A stretch of DNA of 64,000 bases from assembly GCA_002869585.1 (NCBI GenBank), contig PKUO01000059.1:34917-98916 (forward strand), given 5' to 3'. Position numbers and translations under genes: made by a program. Source of the stretch: Sedimenticola sp. Its GTDB lineage: Bacteria > Pseudomonadota > Gammaproteobacteria > Chromatiales > Chromatiaceae. The notes beneath the pieces were generated by a model, which saw only the letters and a program-made list of their open reading frames with translations, was not told the DNA's origin and made no database searches. Positions 1-9,491 of this stretch are shown one piece after another (the first letter of the stretch is position 1; every line of letters starts with the position of its first letter).

Positions 1-848
1 CCCATTCCAATCAATGGATTGATCCCGACACGCCTGACCATTCCGCCACCGATCAACGTACCCACCATGAAACCGATAACCACCAGGGTAAAAAACAGCC
101 CGAACTGCTGCTCTGAAAATCCAAAATAGTCAATCACCACAAATGGCGCCCCCGAAAGAAAGGCGAACAAACCAGCAAACACAAATCCGCCACTCAGAGA
201 ATACCAGCGCCAGGTCGGGTGCCTGAGCAACAGCAGATAGTTATCGAGCAACCGTCTGGAGGACATTGGGCCATGACTGGACGGCGGAGCCGTTTCTGGA
301 ACCTGGTAGGCCATCAGCAGCAAGCCAACCAGAGCATAGAAGGCCAGAAACAGGAAAATTGACTCCCAGCCAAACCACACCAGCATATAACCGCCCATGA
401 TCGGTGCTGCTGCCGGCGCCAGGGCCATGGCGGTACTGATATAGGACAACAGTCGCGCCGACTCATGCGGACCGTAGATATCCCTGACCATGGCGCGCCC
501 CAGAACCGGACCGGCACTGCCGCCAATCGCCTGGGTGAATCTCAGGGCAATCAGCATCTCGATGGAACTCGAATAAGCAATGGCAATGCTCGACAGTAAA
601 AACAGTACGAGCGCCACCATCAAAACCGGTTTACGTCCGAAACGGTCGGACAGCGGACCAGATATCAGTTGGGCCACGGCAAATCCCACCATGAACACGC
701 TCAGGGTTATCTGCACCTGCCCGATATCGCTGGAAAATACCTCGATCAATGCAGGAAAGGCCGGCAGATACATATCAGTGGAAAGTGGCCCAATGGCCAC
801 CAGCGAAGCGATAATGATGGTGGTGGTGAGTGATCTGGCTGATGACAT
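1..848 (-). CDS. Bcr/CflA-type multidrug efflux MFS transporter (C-terminus outside window)
   Basis: This is a 12-helix proton-driven drug exporter of the inner membrane; only the first 282 residues lie in the window. The ATG at 848 opens MSSARSLTTTIII, followed by the family hallmark STDMYLPAFP in the first helix region and by the MFS motif A, SDRFGRKPV, after helix two. A second conserved stretch, GPVLGRAMVRD, is also typical of Bcr/CflA. The gene is divergent from the AEC transporter at 946, with about 100 bp of shared promoter region between them. The substrate cannot be read from the sequence. Confidence 0.9.
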   Translation of the reverse strand, partial: MSSARSLTTTIIIASLVAIGPLSTDMYLPAFPALIEVFSSDIGQVQITLSVFMVGFAVAQLISGPLSDRFGRKPVLMVALVLFLLSSIAIAYSSSIEMLIALRFTQAIGGSAGPVLGRAMVRDIYGPHESARLLSYISTAMALAPAAAPIMGGYMLVWFGWESIFLFLAFYALVGLLLMAYQVPETAPPSSHGPMSSRRLLDNYLLLLRHPTWRWYSLSGGFVFAGLFAFLSGAPFVVIDYFGFSEQQFGLFFTLVVIGFMVGTLIGGGMVRRVGINPLIGM

Positions 849-945
849 GGGTCTATGCTATCGCTACCCACTGACTTATTGTATTCTTCGACACTTGACG
901 TACCTTCAGTTGATATTCAGTCTTCGTCCGTTTACTTGAGCGACC

Positions 946-1878
946 ATGTTATCCGTATTCAACTCTCTAGTACCTGTTATTTTGATAATAACATTCGGCC
1001 AGGTGTTGAAACGTCTCGCCATTTTCAGTGAAGAGGGCTGGACCGGATTCGAAAATCTCTGCTACTTCGTGCTCTTCCCGGCGCTTTTGGTAAAGACGCT
1101 GGCAACGGCAAAAATCGGTACCAGCGAAATCCTGCTGTTCTCGGGCATGGTGCTGTTCGCGATCCTTGCGATGAGCCTGCTCATGCTGATCCTCTATCCG
1201 ATACTGAAAAATCTATTCTCGGTTACACCGTCGGCGTTTACCAGCCTATTTCAGGGCGCTACCCGCTGGCATGGTTTTATCGCCCTCTCCATCGTCGGCT
1301 TTCTGTTCGGTGATGAAGGTGTCGCCTACATGGCTATCACCATGGCTGTCATCATTCCGCCGCTGAATATTATCAATGTCTCACTGATGGCGATTCTCAC
1401 TGATAAAAAAGCAGGATTCGGCAACGTTGCCTATAAGCTGATCAGGAATCCCTTCATTCTGGCCTGTCTGATCGGCGCCTTTCTCAATCTCAGTGGCATC
1501 GGTCTTCCCACCCCGGTTTACTCGGTGTTCGATATCCTCGGCGGCGGCGCACTGGGACTGGGCCTGCTGACAGTTGGCGCCGGTCTGCACCTGGGTCTGA
1601 TCCATAATCATCGTGTGTTGGTGACATTTGGCGCAGCGATACGCCTGCTGGGTATGCCACTGTTGATGTTTATCGGTGCATGGATTTTCGGTATCGAGGG
1701 TATGCCCAGAACAGTGGCCGTTATCGCCGGGGCCGTGCCCACTGCGTCATCATCCTATGTGCTGGCGAGACAGATGGGAGGCGATGCCCCACTGATGGCC
1801 AACCTGATCACCATCCAGGTAATTGCAGCCATAATCACCCTGCCGGCAATGATCTGGTTCTCTGGCGTAGCGGTCTGA
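946..1878 (+). CDS. AEC-family (auxin efflux carrier-like) permease
   Basis: This 310-residue protein is hydrophobic throughout and fits a ten-helix AEC-family transporter, whose bacterial members carry malate, malonate or other organic acids. The N-terminus (PVILIITFGQVLKR) and the internal stretch LFQGATRWHGFIALSI match the family pattern. The ATG at 946 is the first in frame; the Shine-Dalgarno is weak. It ends 7 bp before the convergent small membrane gene at 1885. No substrate is implied by the neighbours. Confidence 0.85.
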   Translation: MLSVFNSLVPVILIITFGQVLKRLAIFSEEGWTGFENLCYFVLFPALLVKTLATAKIGTSEILLFSGMVLFAILAMSLLMLILYPILKNLFSVTPSAFTSLFQGATRWHGFIALSIVGFLFGDEGVAYMAITMAVIIPPLNIINVSLMAILTDKKAGFGNVAYKLIRNPFILACLIGAFLNLSGIGLPTPVYSVFDILGGGALGLGLLTVGAGLHLGLIHNHRVLVTFGAAIRLLGMPLLMFIGAWIFGIEGMPRTVAVIAGAVPTASSSYVLARQMGGDAPLMANLITIQVIAAIITLPAMIWFSGVAV

Positions 1879-1884
1879 CGGCCA

Positions 1885-2244
1885 CTAATCCAGAAAGAGC
1901 TGGCGTATCGACGATTTACCCAGATACACAACGGCCGACAGTAACATAGCCAAAAACAACAAGAAAAACAGCGACTCCGGATACCCTTCCGGGTGGGATA
2001 TCCAGAGGGTAACCACAGCCACACCAAAGCCAATCAGCAGAACAAACAACAGCAGGATTAACGCCGCCCAGTAGGCATTACTGTAATAGCGGTATAGCCC
2101 GTAGGCGATAAGACCAAACAGCAGGATGGTGGCCAGCAGCAACGGCGGAGGCAGTCTCAAGCCGAAGCCAAGCATGGGCAGTAACAGAAATAAAAGAATA
2201 ATCAGACGAAGACCCAGCGGTCTCTTGGTTGTGATCAATTTCAT
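1885..2244 (-). CDS. Small polytopic membrane protein, unknown function
   Basis: About 119 residues starting MKLITTKRP, with a longer in-frame start possible at 2265. Four hydrophobic segments fill the chain (around residues 10-25, 32-50, 55-80 and 88-107), so it is an inner-membrane protein. I do not recognise the family. It follows the aspartoacylase-like gene at 2284 in the same direction and may share its transcript. Confidence 0.6.
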   Translation of the reverse strand: MKLITTKRPLGLRLIILLFLLLPMLGFGLRLPPPLLLATILLFGLIAYGLYRYYSNAYWAALILLLFVLLIGFGVAVVTLWISHPEGYPESLFFLLFLAMLLSAVVYLGKSSIRQLFLD

Positions 2245-2283
2245 GGTCTGTTCATTCGACGCCAACCGGCTTTTATGCCCTGA

Positions 2284-3330
2284 CTACTGTATGGGCGACT
2301 GCCCCACCGCCTCGGCAATTTCAATGTCCGAAAGATGCTCGGTAAAAATTTCGACATTTTCCGCAGCACCCCTGGAGGTTTGAAAGCGGGCAATGTGAAA
2401 CAGGGCGTCACCCTCGTTAATCAGAGGCAGGCTGGTTTTGCCAATGACAATGCCCGAGACGGGGGAAACCACCTCCACCTCATTGTCACCATAGGGCGAT
2501 GTGATCGCCCCCATCACGCTGCCCTTGCCTACTCTGGCGCCAAGCGCAGTGAAGGCCCTGAAGACGCCGCTTTCTGTCGCTCTCACCCAGGAAGAGGAAC
2601 GTGCAACCAACGGCTCAATCTTGTGTCGGGCTGTGTATCGGGTCTTCGGCACCATGCCGAGTTCACGCATCACGTTGATAATGCCTTTGACGCCGGCGCG
2701 AATGGATAACTCATCAAAACGCAGGGCTTCACCGGCTTCATATAGCAGCATCGGCATGCCGCGCTCGGCAGCACACTCTCTGAGTGATCCATCACGGATA
2801 TCCGAATTCAATATCACCGGCGCACCGAAAACCTTCGCCAGTTTTTTTGTTTCAGGATCATCCATATTGGCGCGCACCTGGGGCAGATTGGTTCGGTGCA
2901 GCGCTCCGGTATGCAGATCTATGCCATGCGTCGCATTGTCTACGATTTCGGTCATAAACAGATTGGCCAGACGCCCCGCCAGTGAACCGCGCTCCGACCC
3001 CGGAAAGCTTCGATTGAGATCCCGCCGGTCCGGCAGATAGCGCGAGTGATGAATCACCCCGAAGACATTGACAATCGGGATGGTGATCAGTGTGCCATGC
3101 AACCTCTTCAGCACCTTGTTCTGATGCAGTCGACGAATGATCTCGATCCCATTGAGTTCATCACCATGTATCGCTGCCGAAACAAACAGTCTCGGCCCAT
3201 CTTTCAACCCACGAATTATCTGCACCGGCATGTTCAGTGGTGTCTGGGTATGCAACAGTGCGACAGGCAGATCTATATTGACCCGCTCCCCTGGCTCGAT
3301 CAACCGTTCGCCAACAACCAACTTATCCAT
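2284..3330 (-). CDS. Succinylglutamate desuccinylase/aspartoacylase family metallohydrolase
   Basis: A 348-residue M14-like zinc amidohydrolase. The zinc-site pattern is visible as AAIHGDELNGIE near residue 55, a third ligand in GIDLHTGA near 140, and the general base in LLYEAGEAL near 200. A C-terminal biotinyl-like beta domain (SPVSGIVIGKTSLP) closes the protein. It begins directly after rimK ends (3331), so the two are translationally coupled. In this gene set it may trim amide-linked amino acids or glutamyl tails, the opposite of what RimK makes; that role is inferred from context, and the substrate is unknown. Confidence 0.85.
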   Translation of the reverse strand: MDKLVVGERLIEPGERVNIDLPVALLHTQTPLNMPVQIIRGLKDGPRLFVSAAIHGDELNGIEIIRRLHQNKVLKRLHGTLITIPIVNVFGVIHHSRYLPDRRDLNRSFPGSERGSLAGRLANLFMTEIVDNATHGIDLHTGALHRTNLPQVRANMDDPETKKLAKVFGAPVILNSDIRDGSLRECAAERGMPMLLYEAGEALRFDELSIRAGVKGIINVMRELGMVPKTRYTARHKIEPLVARSSSWVRATESGVFRAFTALGARVGKGSVMGAITSPYGDNEVEVVSPVSGIVIGKTSLPLINEGDALFHIARFQTSRGAAENVEIFTEHLSDIEIAEAVGQSPIQ

Positions 3331-4236
3331 CTACCCTTTCCCTTTAGTCCGTGTTTTGTCCGGTTTGCAGTTTTTTTCTATGTTTTCGATGATCATGCTG
3401 GCGATATCCTTGCCCGTAGCATGTTCAATACCCTCCAGCCCCGGGGAAGAATTGACCTCCATGATCAAAGGACCACGCTCTGACCTGAGGATATCCACAC
3501 CGGCAATATTCAGACCCATGGTCTTGGCAGCCTTGACTGCCGTCGCGCGTTCTTTGGGCGTAATCCTCACCAGATGCGCCGATCCACCCCGATGCAGGTT
3601 GGAGCGGAACTCGCCCTCCGGGGCTTGCCGTATCATCGCCGCAACCACGCGATTGCCGATCACGAAGCAGCGAATATCCGAACCATTTGCCTCTTTGACA
3701 AACTCCTGGACCAGAATATTAGTATGCATGCCCATGAAAGCCTCGATTACGCTCTCGGCTGCCTTACGGGTTTCAGCCAGAACCACGCCTATGCCCTGAG
3801 TACCTTCAAGGAGCTTGATTACCAGCGGTGCACCACCAACCATTTTGATCAAATCTTCAATATCACCGGGAGAGTTCGCAAAACCGGTTTTCGGCATCCC
3901 CAGCCCAACCCTGGATAGCAACTGCAAGGAACGCAATTTATCCCGTGAACGGCTGATCGCCACCGACTCATTGGCGGGGAACACCCCCATCATTTCGAAT
4001 TGGCGCAATACCGCCGTCCCATAAAAAGTCACCGATGCGCCAATACGTGGAATGATCGCATCAAAACCCTCCAGCAATTCGCCCCCCAGGTGAAGCTCCG
4101 GCTTCTCCTGGCTTATATTCATGTAACAACGAACCACATCGAGAACCCTGACTTCGTGACCACGAGCGATGCAGGCCTCAACAAGTCTACGCGTAGAGTA
4201 GAGGCGTTTATTTCGTGAAAGAATGGCAATTTTCAT
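3331..4236 (-). CDS. rimK: RimK, ATP-grasp glutamate ligase acting on ribosomal protein S6
   Basis: At 301 residues this has the length of E. coli RimK (300). It begins [18 protein letters not shown], as RimK proteins do, and carries the ATP-grasp core with [16 protein letters not shown] and the metal-binding end [16 protein letters not shown]. RimK adds glutamates to the C-terminus of ribosomal protein S6. It sits between the aspartic protease-like gene (4255) and the aspartoacylase-like gene (2284), the same grouping as the rim modules of other gammaproteobacteria. Confidence 0.93.
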   Translation of the reverse strand: MKIAILSRNKRLYSTRRLVEACIARGHEVRVLDVVRCYMNISQEKPELHLGGELLEGFDAIIPRIGASVTFYGTAVLRQFEMMGVFPANESVAISRSRDKLRSLQLLSRVGLGMPKTGFANSPGDIEDLIKMVGGAPLVIKLLEGTQGIGVVLAETRKAAESVIEAFMGMHTNILVQEFVKEANGSDIRCFVIGNRVVAAMIRQAPEGEFRSNLHRGGSAHLVRITPKERATAVKAAKTMGLNIAGVDILRSERGPLIMEVNSSPGLEGIEHATGKDIASMIIENIEKNCKPDKTRTKGKG

Positions 4237-4254
4237 ATTGGAACATATCCTGTG

Positions 4255-4740
4255 TCATGATTTTGCTATCACTGGTTTTCCCAGTAGATACGATTTATCG
4301 GGTTCCACTAAGAAACGGCTACCCATCCCGGTACGGCCCAGCAACATACGAAAACGCATGGTATCCCTGTTGGTCAGTGTAATCTCGATCTGCCGCTGTT
4401 GCTCGCCGATCTGTAGCAAGGTACAGATAACGATACGCCTCTCCCTGTGCCCGCCCGAGTCTGAAACCATGCGCTCATCAACCACATCAGCAGTGCAGAA
4501 AATCTCCACATCACTGCGTTTCTGATAAGGGTTAATCCCGAAACGCACCTTCCTTGAACCCTTGTCTAAGTATGGCTCAACAGAAAAAGCGTGCAGAGCC
4601 GAGGTACGAGCACCGGTATCGACCTTCGCTTTGATGTGATGAATCCCCAGTTCAGGCAAACACACCCATTCACGCCAACCGACAATAATTCGTGCATTTT
4701 CCCTGCACTGATGAACCACCGGTTTATTATCATCAGTCAT
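4255..4740 (-). CDS. Retropepsin-like ATP-dependent protease family protein (RimB-like)
   Basis: A 161-residue protein of the DUF785 or 'ATP-dependent zinc protease' family. The aspartic-protease-type motif is visible as [13 protein letters not shown] near residue 40. Later conserved segments are [17 protein letters not shown] and [10 protein letters not shown]. Homologues called RimB are encoded beside rimK and modulate RimK activity in Pseudomonas. Here it is 18 bp upstream of rimK on the same strand, which supports that pairing. It is soluble, with no signal peptide. Confidence 0.85.
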   Translation of the reverse strand: MTDDNKPVVHQCRENARIIVGWREWVCLPELGIHHIKAKVDTGARTSALHAFSVEPYLDKGSRKVRFGINPYQKRSDVEIFCTADVVDERMVSDSGGHRERRIVICTLLQIGEQQRQIEITLTNRDTMRFRMLLGRTGMGSRFLVEPDKSYLLGKPVIAKS

Positions 4741-4803
4741 ACATCACCAGCCTGTTTGATGCGTTTATTGTTCGTTATGAGGGGGGTTGAAGCAACAAAA
4801 TAA

Positions 4804-5646
4804 TCAATCATCTGAAATAAATTCCAGGGCCTTGCGCACAGATTGCCGGCTCAGATTTTCTGGTCGATAGACAACATAACCAAGACGTTTGATAACGGGT
4901 GACTGCTCAACATGAAACAAGCGTCCTTCAGCGATTCGTTGCCTAACCAACGCCTCCGGTAAATAGGCCCCTCCCCCTGCATCCTCAATCAGACCCAGAG
5001 CAATATCACCGGTATTGGTGCGCAACATCGGCGGCTGAAGGTCCGGAAAATGCTCGTCATGAACGGCATTGAAAGCGCTCCCCCAATCGACCATCACATA
5101 ATTTTGGGACATCACCTGAGCACTTGTCTGGTCCGGATCGGTTGAAACCAGTATCAAGGGAACATCGGCAACCTTCTTGAGTTCGAGATCCGGTGTTTGC
5201 GGCGGGTCAAACATGAAGGCAAGATCAAGTATGCCAAGCGTCAAACGCTCGATCAGCGTCGTCGTCGAATGCATCTCGATCTGTAGCGCGATATCAGCAT
5301 CCAGTTTCCGAAGACTGCTCGACCATTGTTGTACGAAAATTTTCCAGAAATCATGGACACACCCGACGGTGAGGGAAACCGAATGCCCGGCATCCAGAGC
5401 AATCGCGCGCCGCGCCCGTTCCCAGCCCTTGACGATATGTTCAGCATGCTGATGCAGGCGATAGCCCGCCGGTGTCAGTTGAATATCATTGCGCTTACGA
5501 ATAAACAGCTCAACGCCCAAAATCTCTTCCAGCAACTTGATTCTCGCACTGACGGCCGACTGTGTGATGAACAGGGTATCGGATGCCCGCCCAAAATGTC
5601 TTGTTCTGGCGACTTCCAGGAATGTTTTGAGTAAGGAGATATCCAT
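4804..5646 (-). CDS. LysR-family transcriptional regulator (HdfR-like)
   Basis: A 280-residue regulator with an N-terminal winged helix-turn-helix (LFITQSAVSARIKLLEE, about residues 24-40) and a periplasmic-binding-protein-like effector domain from about residue 90. The opening MDISLLKTFLEVARTRHFGRA is HdfR-like. It is shorter than the usual 300 residues but complete. Its target cannot be read from the window: it is divergent from the small acidic gene at 5879 across about 230 bp and lies upstream of the rim set on the same strand. Confidence 0.9.
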   Translation of the reverse strand: MDISLLKTFLEVARTRHFGRASDTLFITQSAVSARIKLLEEILGVELFIRKRNDIQLTPAGYRLHQHAEHIVKGWERARRAIALDAGHSVSLTVGCVHDFWKIFVQQWSSSLRKLDADIALQIEMHSTTTLIERLTLGILDLAFMFDPPQTPDLELKKVADVPLILVSTDPDQTSAQVMSQNYVMVDWGSAFNAVHDEHFPDLQPPMLRTNTGDIALGLIEDAGGGAYLPEALVRQRIAEGRLFHVEQSPVIKRLGYVVYRPENLSRQSVRKALEFISDD

Positions 5647-5878
5647 ATTGAAACTGCTTCATGAAATAATAGGTTTTAATTATGATCAAGGCATTTTGCA
5701 AAGATCATGACTATCAGACTGTGGCTAGGTTATCTGCCATCTTGACCGTTGATTCCATCAATCTTACTTCACTTCATCCATTTTCGATAAACATTATTTG
5801 CCAAGACAATCATTTTTTTTTGATTCAAAAAACGTCCAAAGCGAGGTAATAAATGCGTATTTCCAGATGAGGTAGTTT

Positions 5879-6088
5879 ATGAGTAACGATACACTCTTCG
5901 ATAGTGATGATGACGATGATGCTGAAGATAGCGAAGAACTGGATACAGAGAATCTGGAGGAGATCGATCACAGCTTGAAAACGAAAAAGAACTACAACCT
6001 TGAAGCCCGCAGGAAAATCGAACAACTCATGGAATTGCGGCGACTCAAAGAGTACAGCGATGACATAGAATGGCAGGATCTGTATTAG
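5879..6088 (+). CDS. PA3496-family small acidic protein
   Basis: A 69-residue protein with an acidic first half (DSDDDDDAED) followed by a basic, helical second half containing ARRKIEQLMELRRLKEY. This layout matches the PA3496 family, a small conserved gammaproteobacterial group of unclear function that some annotations link to envelope integrity. The ATG is preceded by GAGGTAG. A strong terminator follows at 6117, so it is a single-gene unit. Confidence 0.8.
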   Translation: MSNDTLFDSDDDDDAEDSEELDTENLEEIDHSLKTKKNYNLEARRKIEQLMELRRLKEYSDDIEWQDLY

Positions 6089-6116
6089 GTCCCTGTCATT
6101 TTCGAAGTAGTTTTTA

Positions 6117-6151
6117 AACCGTGCCTGCTAAACAACAGGCACGGTTTTTTT
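6117..6151 (+). terminator. Rho-independent terminator after the PA3496-family gene
   Basis: A perfect stem AACCGTGCCTG / CAGGCACGGTT with an 8-nt loop is followed by a run of T. It starts 29 bp after the stop codon. Confidence 0.92.
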
Positions 6152-6312
6152 ATGTTATGTATCACTGCCTCAGATTGACGGCCCACTCACATTATTAGGT
6201 TCTACCCTGTACCGCCAAAGTCAGTACTGACCCAAGCCTGCAAGCAGTAGACATGAGTCAGCGCATATCGCCTTTCCAAGGCGCAAAGCTGCTCGAATCA
6301 GAAACAATGAAT

Positions 6313-6498
6313 CTAGAGTTGATCGGTATTGATACGCTTACCTTTGCGTTTCTTCTTGGAATCGCCCGATTCGGAATCCCGTTGTAAAAACTCCCGGCGT
6401 TCACCTCTTTCTTTCTTTTGAGGCCGATTTCTGTGATGTAATAAGGAGCCCCAGTCCTCGTCATCATCATCAAAATCGTTTTTTTCTCTGCTATTCAA
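6313..6498 (-). CDS. Small charged protein with TTG start, unknown function
   Basis: A 61-residue frame opening TTG AAT AGC. GGGAG lies 7 nt upstream of the TTG, which supports real translation. The product has an aspartate/glutamate run (NDFDDDDEDW) followed by a lysine/arginine-rich tail (DSKKKRKGKR). The acidic-then-basic layout echoes the neighbour at 5879, though the sequences are not alike. No family is recognised. Convergent with 5879 and lying beyond its terminator. Confidence 0.5.
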   Translation of the reverse strand: MNSREKNDFDDDDEDWGSLLHHRNRPQKKERGERREFLQRDSESGDSKKKRKGKRINTDQL

Positions 6499-6864
6499 AA
6501 TCTATCTCCCTTTGCATACGATGGAGCCAATGAAAATGGGTGATTTATAAGCCTTAAATCATAAAATGAAAATCAAATATTTTTATCATTTTCATGAAAT
6601 ATTTTTGACGAAACGCACATTATTCACTCAGGTAAATACCGGTGCGTTCTCTAATTTCAGTCCAATATTCAGAAAAAAGCAACGATTTATCCCTCAAATC
6701 CTCAACACAAAAAACAATTGATGTACAACAATCACTGCATGACCTATAAATCCGCCCGATCTTGCCCACCCAGGGATTAGCCATTTGTAGACGGCTAATC
6801 AACAGCTTACAAAGCAGACCCTGTGGACAAGTGAACCATCGATTATCTCATTGAGGAAATTGCA
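6499..6864. other. Gene-poor AT-rich interval with an inverted repeat
   Basis: No convincing gene is seen. At 6566-6595 there is an inverted repeat ATGAAAAT / ATTTTCAT with a 14-nt A/T-rich spacer. A 60-codon frame on the minus strand (6620-6802) lacks a recognisable Shine-Dalgarno and is not called. The right end holds the promoter and GAGGA Shine-Dalgarno of the gene at 6865. Confidence 0.5.
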
Positions 6865-7104
6865 ATGATAAGAATTGCTGCTCTGGCAATTGCAGGCCTT
6901 ATCGCTGGCCTACCTGTTTTCACCATGGCGAATGAAAACGCGATGGACGTAGAAGAGCAATGCAAAAGCTACGCCAAGGAAGACGGTGTTCTGGAATCAG
7001 AAATGGAAACCTATCTGAAAGAGTGTATTGATAGCCTGTCTGCACCCGCTGCAGGCGAATCAGAGGCTCCCGCTGCTGACGCAGAAGCGCCCAAAAGCGA
7101 ATAA
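6865..7104 (+). CDS. Small secreted protein, unknown function
   Basis: A 79-residue product with a clear Sec signal peptide (MIRIAALAIAGLIAGLPVFTMA, cleavage likely after about residue 22). The mature part is acidic with two cysteines (QCKSYAKEDG and LKECIDSL), which could form one disulfide, and ends in a low-complexity Ala/Pro/Glu tail. GAGGA lies upstream of the ATG. It is monocistronic, with a terminator at 7122. No named family is recognised; similar small proteins occur in other gammaproteobacteria. Confidence 0.75.
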   Translation: MIRIAALAIAGLIAGLPVFTMANENAMDVEEQCKSYAKEDGVLESEMETYLKECIDSLSAPAAGESEAPAADAEAPKSE

Positions 7105-7121
7105 TCAATAGTTTTGAATTC

Positions 7122-7153
7122 AGCCTGAATACACCGCGTATTCAGGCTTTTTC
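7122..7153 (+). terminator. Rho-independent terminator after the small secreted protein
   Basis: A stem AGCCTGAATAC / GTATTCAGGCT with a 5-nt loop is followed by TTTTTC. It begins 18 bp after the stop codon. Confidence 0.9.
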
Positions 7154-7264
7154 TTGGCAGTTGACCATGCCAACGACTCTGCCACGCACCCCTGCGTACC
7201 CCCTCTCAACCATATAATTCCAAAACTGGCTTGCTAACCTACGAATCAGCTTATAAACTGCAGG

Positions 7265-7460
7265 TCGCTTAAGGTTTTCGCAGATATTTGCGAATGAAAC
7301 GGGAAGTCGGTGCCCTCCGGAAGGAGCCATTCCGACACTGCCCCCGCAACGGTAGGCAAGGAAGATGTCGGTAATATGCCACTGTGCTCATGCATGGGAA
7401 GGCGCTGCATCACGGGATACATCCCACCTTGCGAGTCCGGAGACCGGCCTTGGGTATCAA
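7265..7460 (+). promoter_or_regulatory. Cobalamin (adenosylcobalamin) riboswitch upstream of btuB
   Basis: The conserved core elements appear in order: GAAACGGGAAGTCGGTG at 7295-7312, the B12-box region CACTGCCCCCGCAACGGTA at 7335-7353, and GAGTCCGGAGACCGGCC at 7433-7449. The element sits within the 490-bp leader of the B12 uptake operon, so cobalamin binding is expected to switch off btuBFCD. The exact ends and the expression platform (probably 7465-7595) are estimates. Confidence 0.92.
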
Positions 7461-7595
7461 CCAGGGTGTTGCGGAGGGCTTTCACCGGTGAGCATATCCT
7501 TGGCGTTATTCAGCCCTGCCTGTTCACTCCCACCTCTCCATCTGCCCTGACATTCATCCTAAACAACGCGGGTGCGCGTTTAGCCAGGTATTGAT

Positions 7596-9491
7596 ATGCA
7601 CAGGCCATGTACAGAACGACCCTTTCGGCGTTCGATATTTATTCAAACAGCCCTTACCTCACTACTCTTTCTCTCACCATTCCAGATAGCTGTTGCAGCC
7701 ACCGAGGAACTGCCGGATGTGGTCTTCTCCGCTTCGAGAATCGAGCAACCTATCCACCGGATCGGATCATCTGTAGCGGTACTCTCGTCTGATGAACTAC
7801 GAGAAAGGGGGGTTGAATTTGTCGCCGATGCCCTGCTTGAAGTCCCTTCCCTGATCGTCAGCAGCCAAGGCCCCCGTGGCAGCATGACACAGGTTCGGGT
7901 CAGAGGTAATGAAGCCAACCATGCATTGATACTGATAGACGGCATGCGTGTCAGCAATGCGTCGACCGGAGAATATGACCTTGCCAACATGAACCTGGAG
8001 AGCGTCGAAAAGATTGAGGTGCTTCTCGGACCGCAAAGCACATTGTATGGCAGTGACGCCATCGCCGGCGTGATCAGCATCACCACCCGCAAAGGCCACG
8101 AGGGCTTCGAGGGTCTGGTGCGCGTTGGAATCGGTTCACAGAAGACACGCTCCGGTTCCGCCCAGATCAGAGGCGGGCAACAGGGTTGGCACTATAGTTT
8201 GACCACCAGCAAATACCTTACCGATGGCATTTCAGCCGCCAGCGAGGCAAACGGCAATTTTGAAAAGGATGACTACCAGTCCAAGTCACTCAATATCAAA
8301 GCCGGTTATGACCAAGACAGTTTTCAGACCTGGCTGGTCTTCAATCAAACTGACTCACGCTATGATTTCGACAGCGATGATTTTGTCAGCGGACTGGCGG
8401 TTGATGAAGAGTCGAATCGCCAATGGGGGAACACCCGATCCCTTGCCCTGGTAATGGCTGTCCCCCTGTTCGACGGACGCATGACCAACCAGCTGCAACT
8501 CTCGAAAATCGAAAATGACCTGGAACTCTACACAGTATTTTTCGGCTCCGGCTCCACCTACGAGACAAAAACCGACCGGAATGCCATTGAGTATCAGGGA
8601 AGTTTCAAACTAAACGAGGCGAACAGCCTGCAGTTCGGCGCTGAGCGCTTCGAGGAGGATTTGCTGGCCACCAGTTACTCGGTGTTTAACCGCTCGGTGG
8701 AACAAAAAGGCGCCTATCTGCAATGGCTGACCGCCGTTGGCGACCTGGATCTCTCATTGGGATCACGCTGGGACAAGCATGACACTTTCGGCACACAAAA
8801 CACCTACCGTCTGACAGCAAGCTATCCTGTCAATGATCGGTTCAGACTGCGAGCCTCCCACAGCACCGGGTTCAAAGCCCCAAGTCTCCAGTAACTGTAT
8901 GACACCAGCTTCGGCGGTAACCCTGAATTAAACCCGGAAGAATCAACCAGCAGTGAATTGGGCCTGGAATACCGCAGCGACGACTATCATGCCAGCCTTA
9001 CCCTGTTCACCCAGGATACGGACAACCTGATTCGCTACGCCGGGGTCTACCCCACCGGGATCAACCAGAACGTGGACAGCGCCGAGAGCAAGGGTGCAGA
9101 GCTGGCCTTCGGTCTCTCCCGGGACGAATTCCAGCTGGACGCGGCGCTATCCAGGGTCAAGGCGACAGAGACCAAGGACGGCATCACCCTGGAGCGGATC
9201 AGGGTTCCAAAGTGGTCCGGTCATCTGCTCGCCAGCTATTATCTGACCAGCGGAAGGGTTTGGGCACAGGCACTCTATCGTGGAGAGCGACGCGACGTGA
9301 ATTTCTCCACATCGGAAGATGTCCGCTTAAAAGGCTATTGGCTGATCAACCTGGGCGCCAGCCATGAACTGGCTGACAATCTTACCCTTTCCGGACGCAT
9401 TGAAAACCTCGCTGATAAACAGTATGAAGAGATCTATAGTTACGGCACTCGTGGCCGTACTGGCATGCTTACCCTCGATTGGCGCTTCTGA
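7596..9491 (+). pseudogene. btuB: BtuB, TonB-dependent vitamin B12 receptor, interrupted by an in-frame TAA
   Basis: Outer-membrane vitamin B12 receptor of about 631 residues. A signal peptide is followed by a TonB-box-like DVVFSA, the plug domain (DALLEVPSLIV, VRVRGNEANHALILIDG, LLGPQSTLYGSDAIAG) and the beta-barrel, ending TLDWRF with the expected C-terminal aromatic. The frame is broken by TAA at 8892-8894 in the conserved segment FKAPSLQ-stop-LYDTSFGGNPELNPEE, where homologues have a residue such as Gln. Reading continues in the same frame to 9491, so one C-to-T change (CAA to TAA) explains it. The rest of the gene is undecayed, so this is either a very recent mutation, a sequencing error, or a suppressed stop. 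A fragment ending at 8894 would lack about 200 barrel residues. Confidence 0.88.

Noticed and set aside
6620..6802. 60-codon minus-strand frame with four cysteines
   Set aside because: No convincing Shine-Dalgarno, start ambiguous and A/T-rich surroundings; not enough to call a gene.
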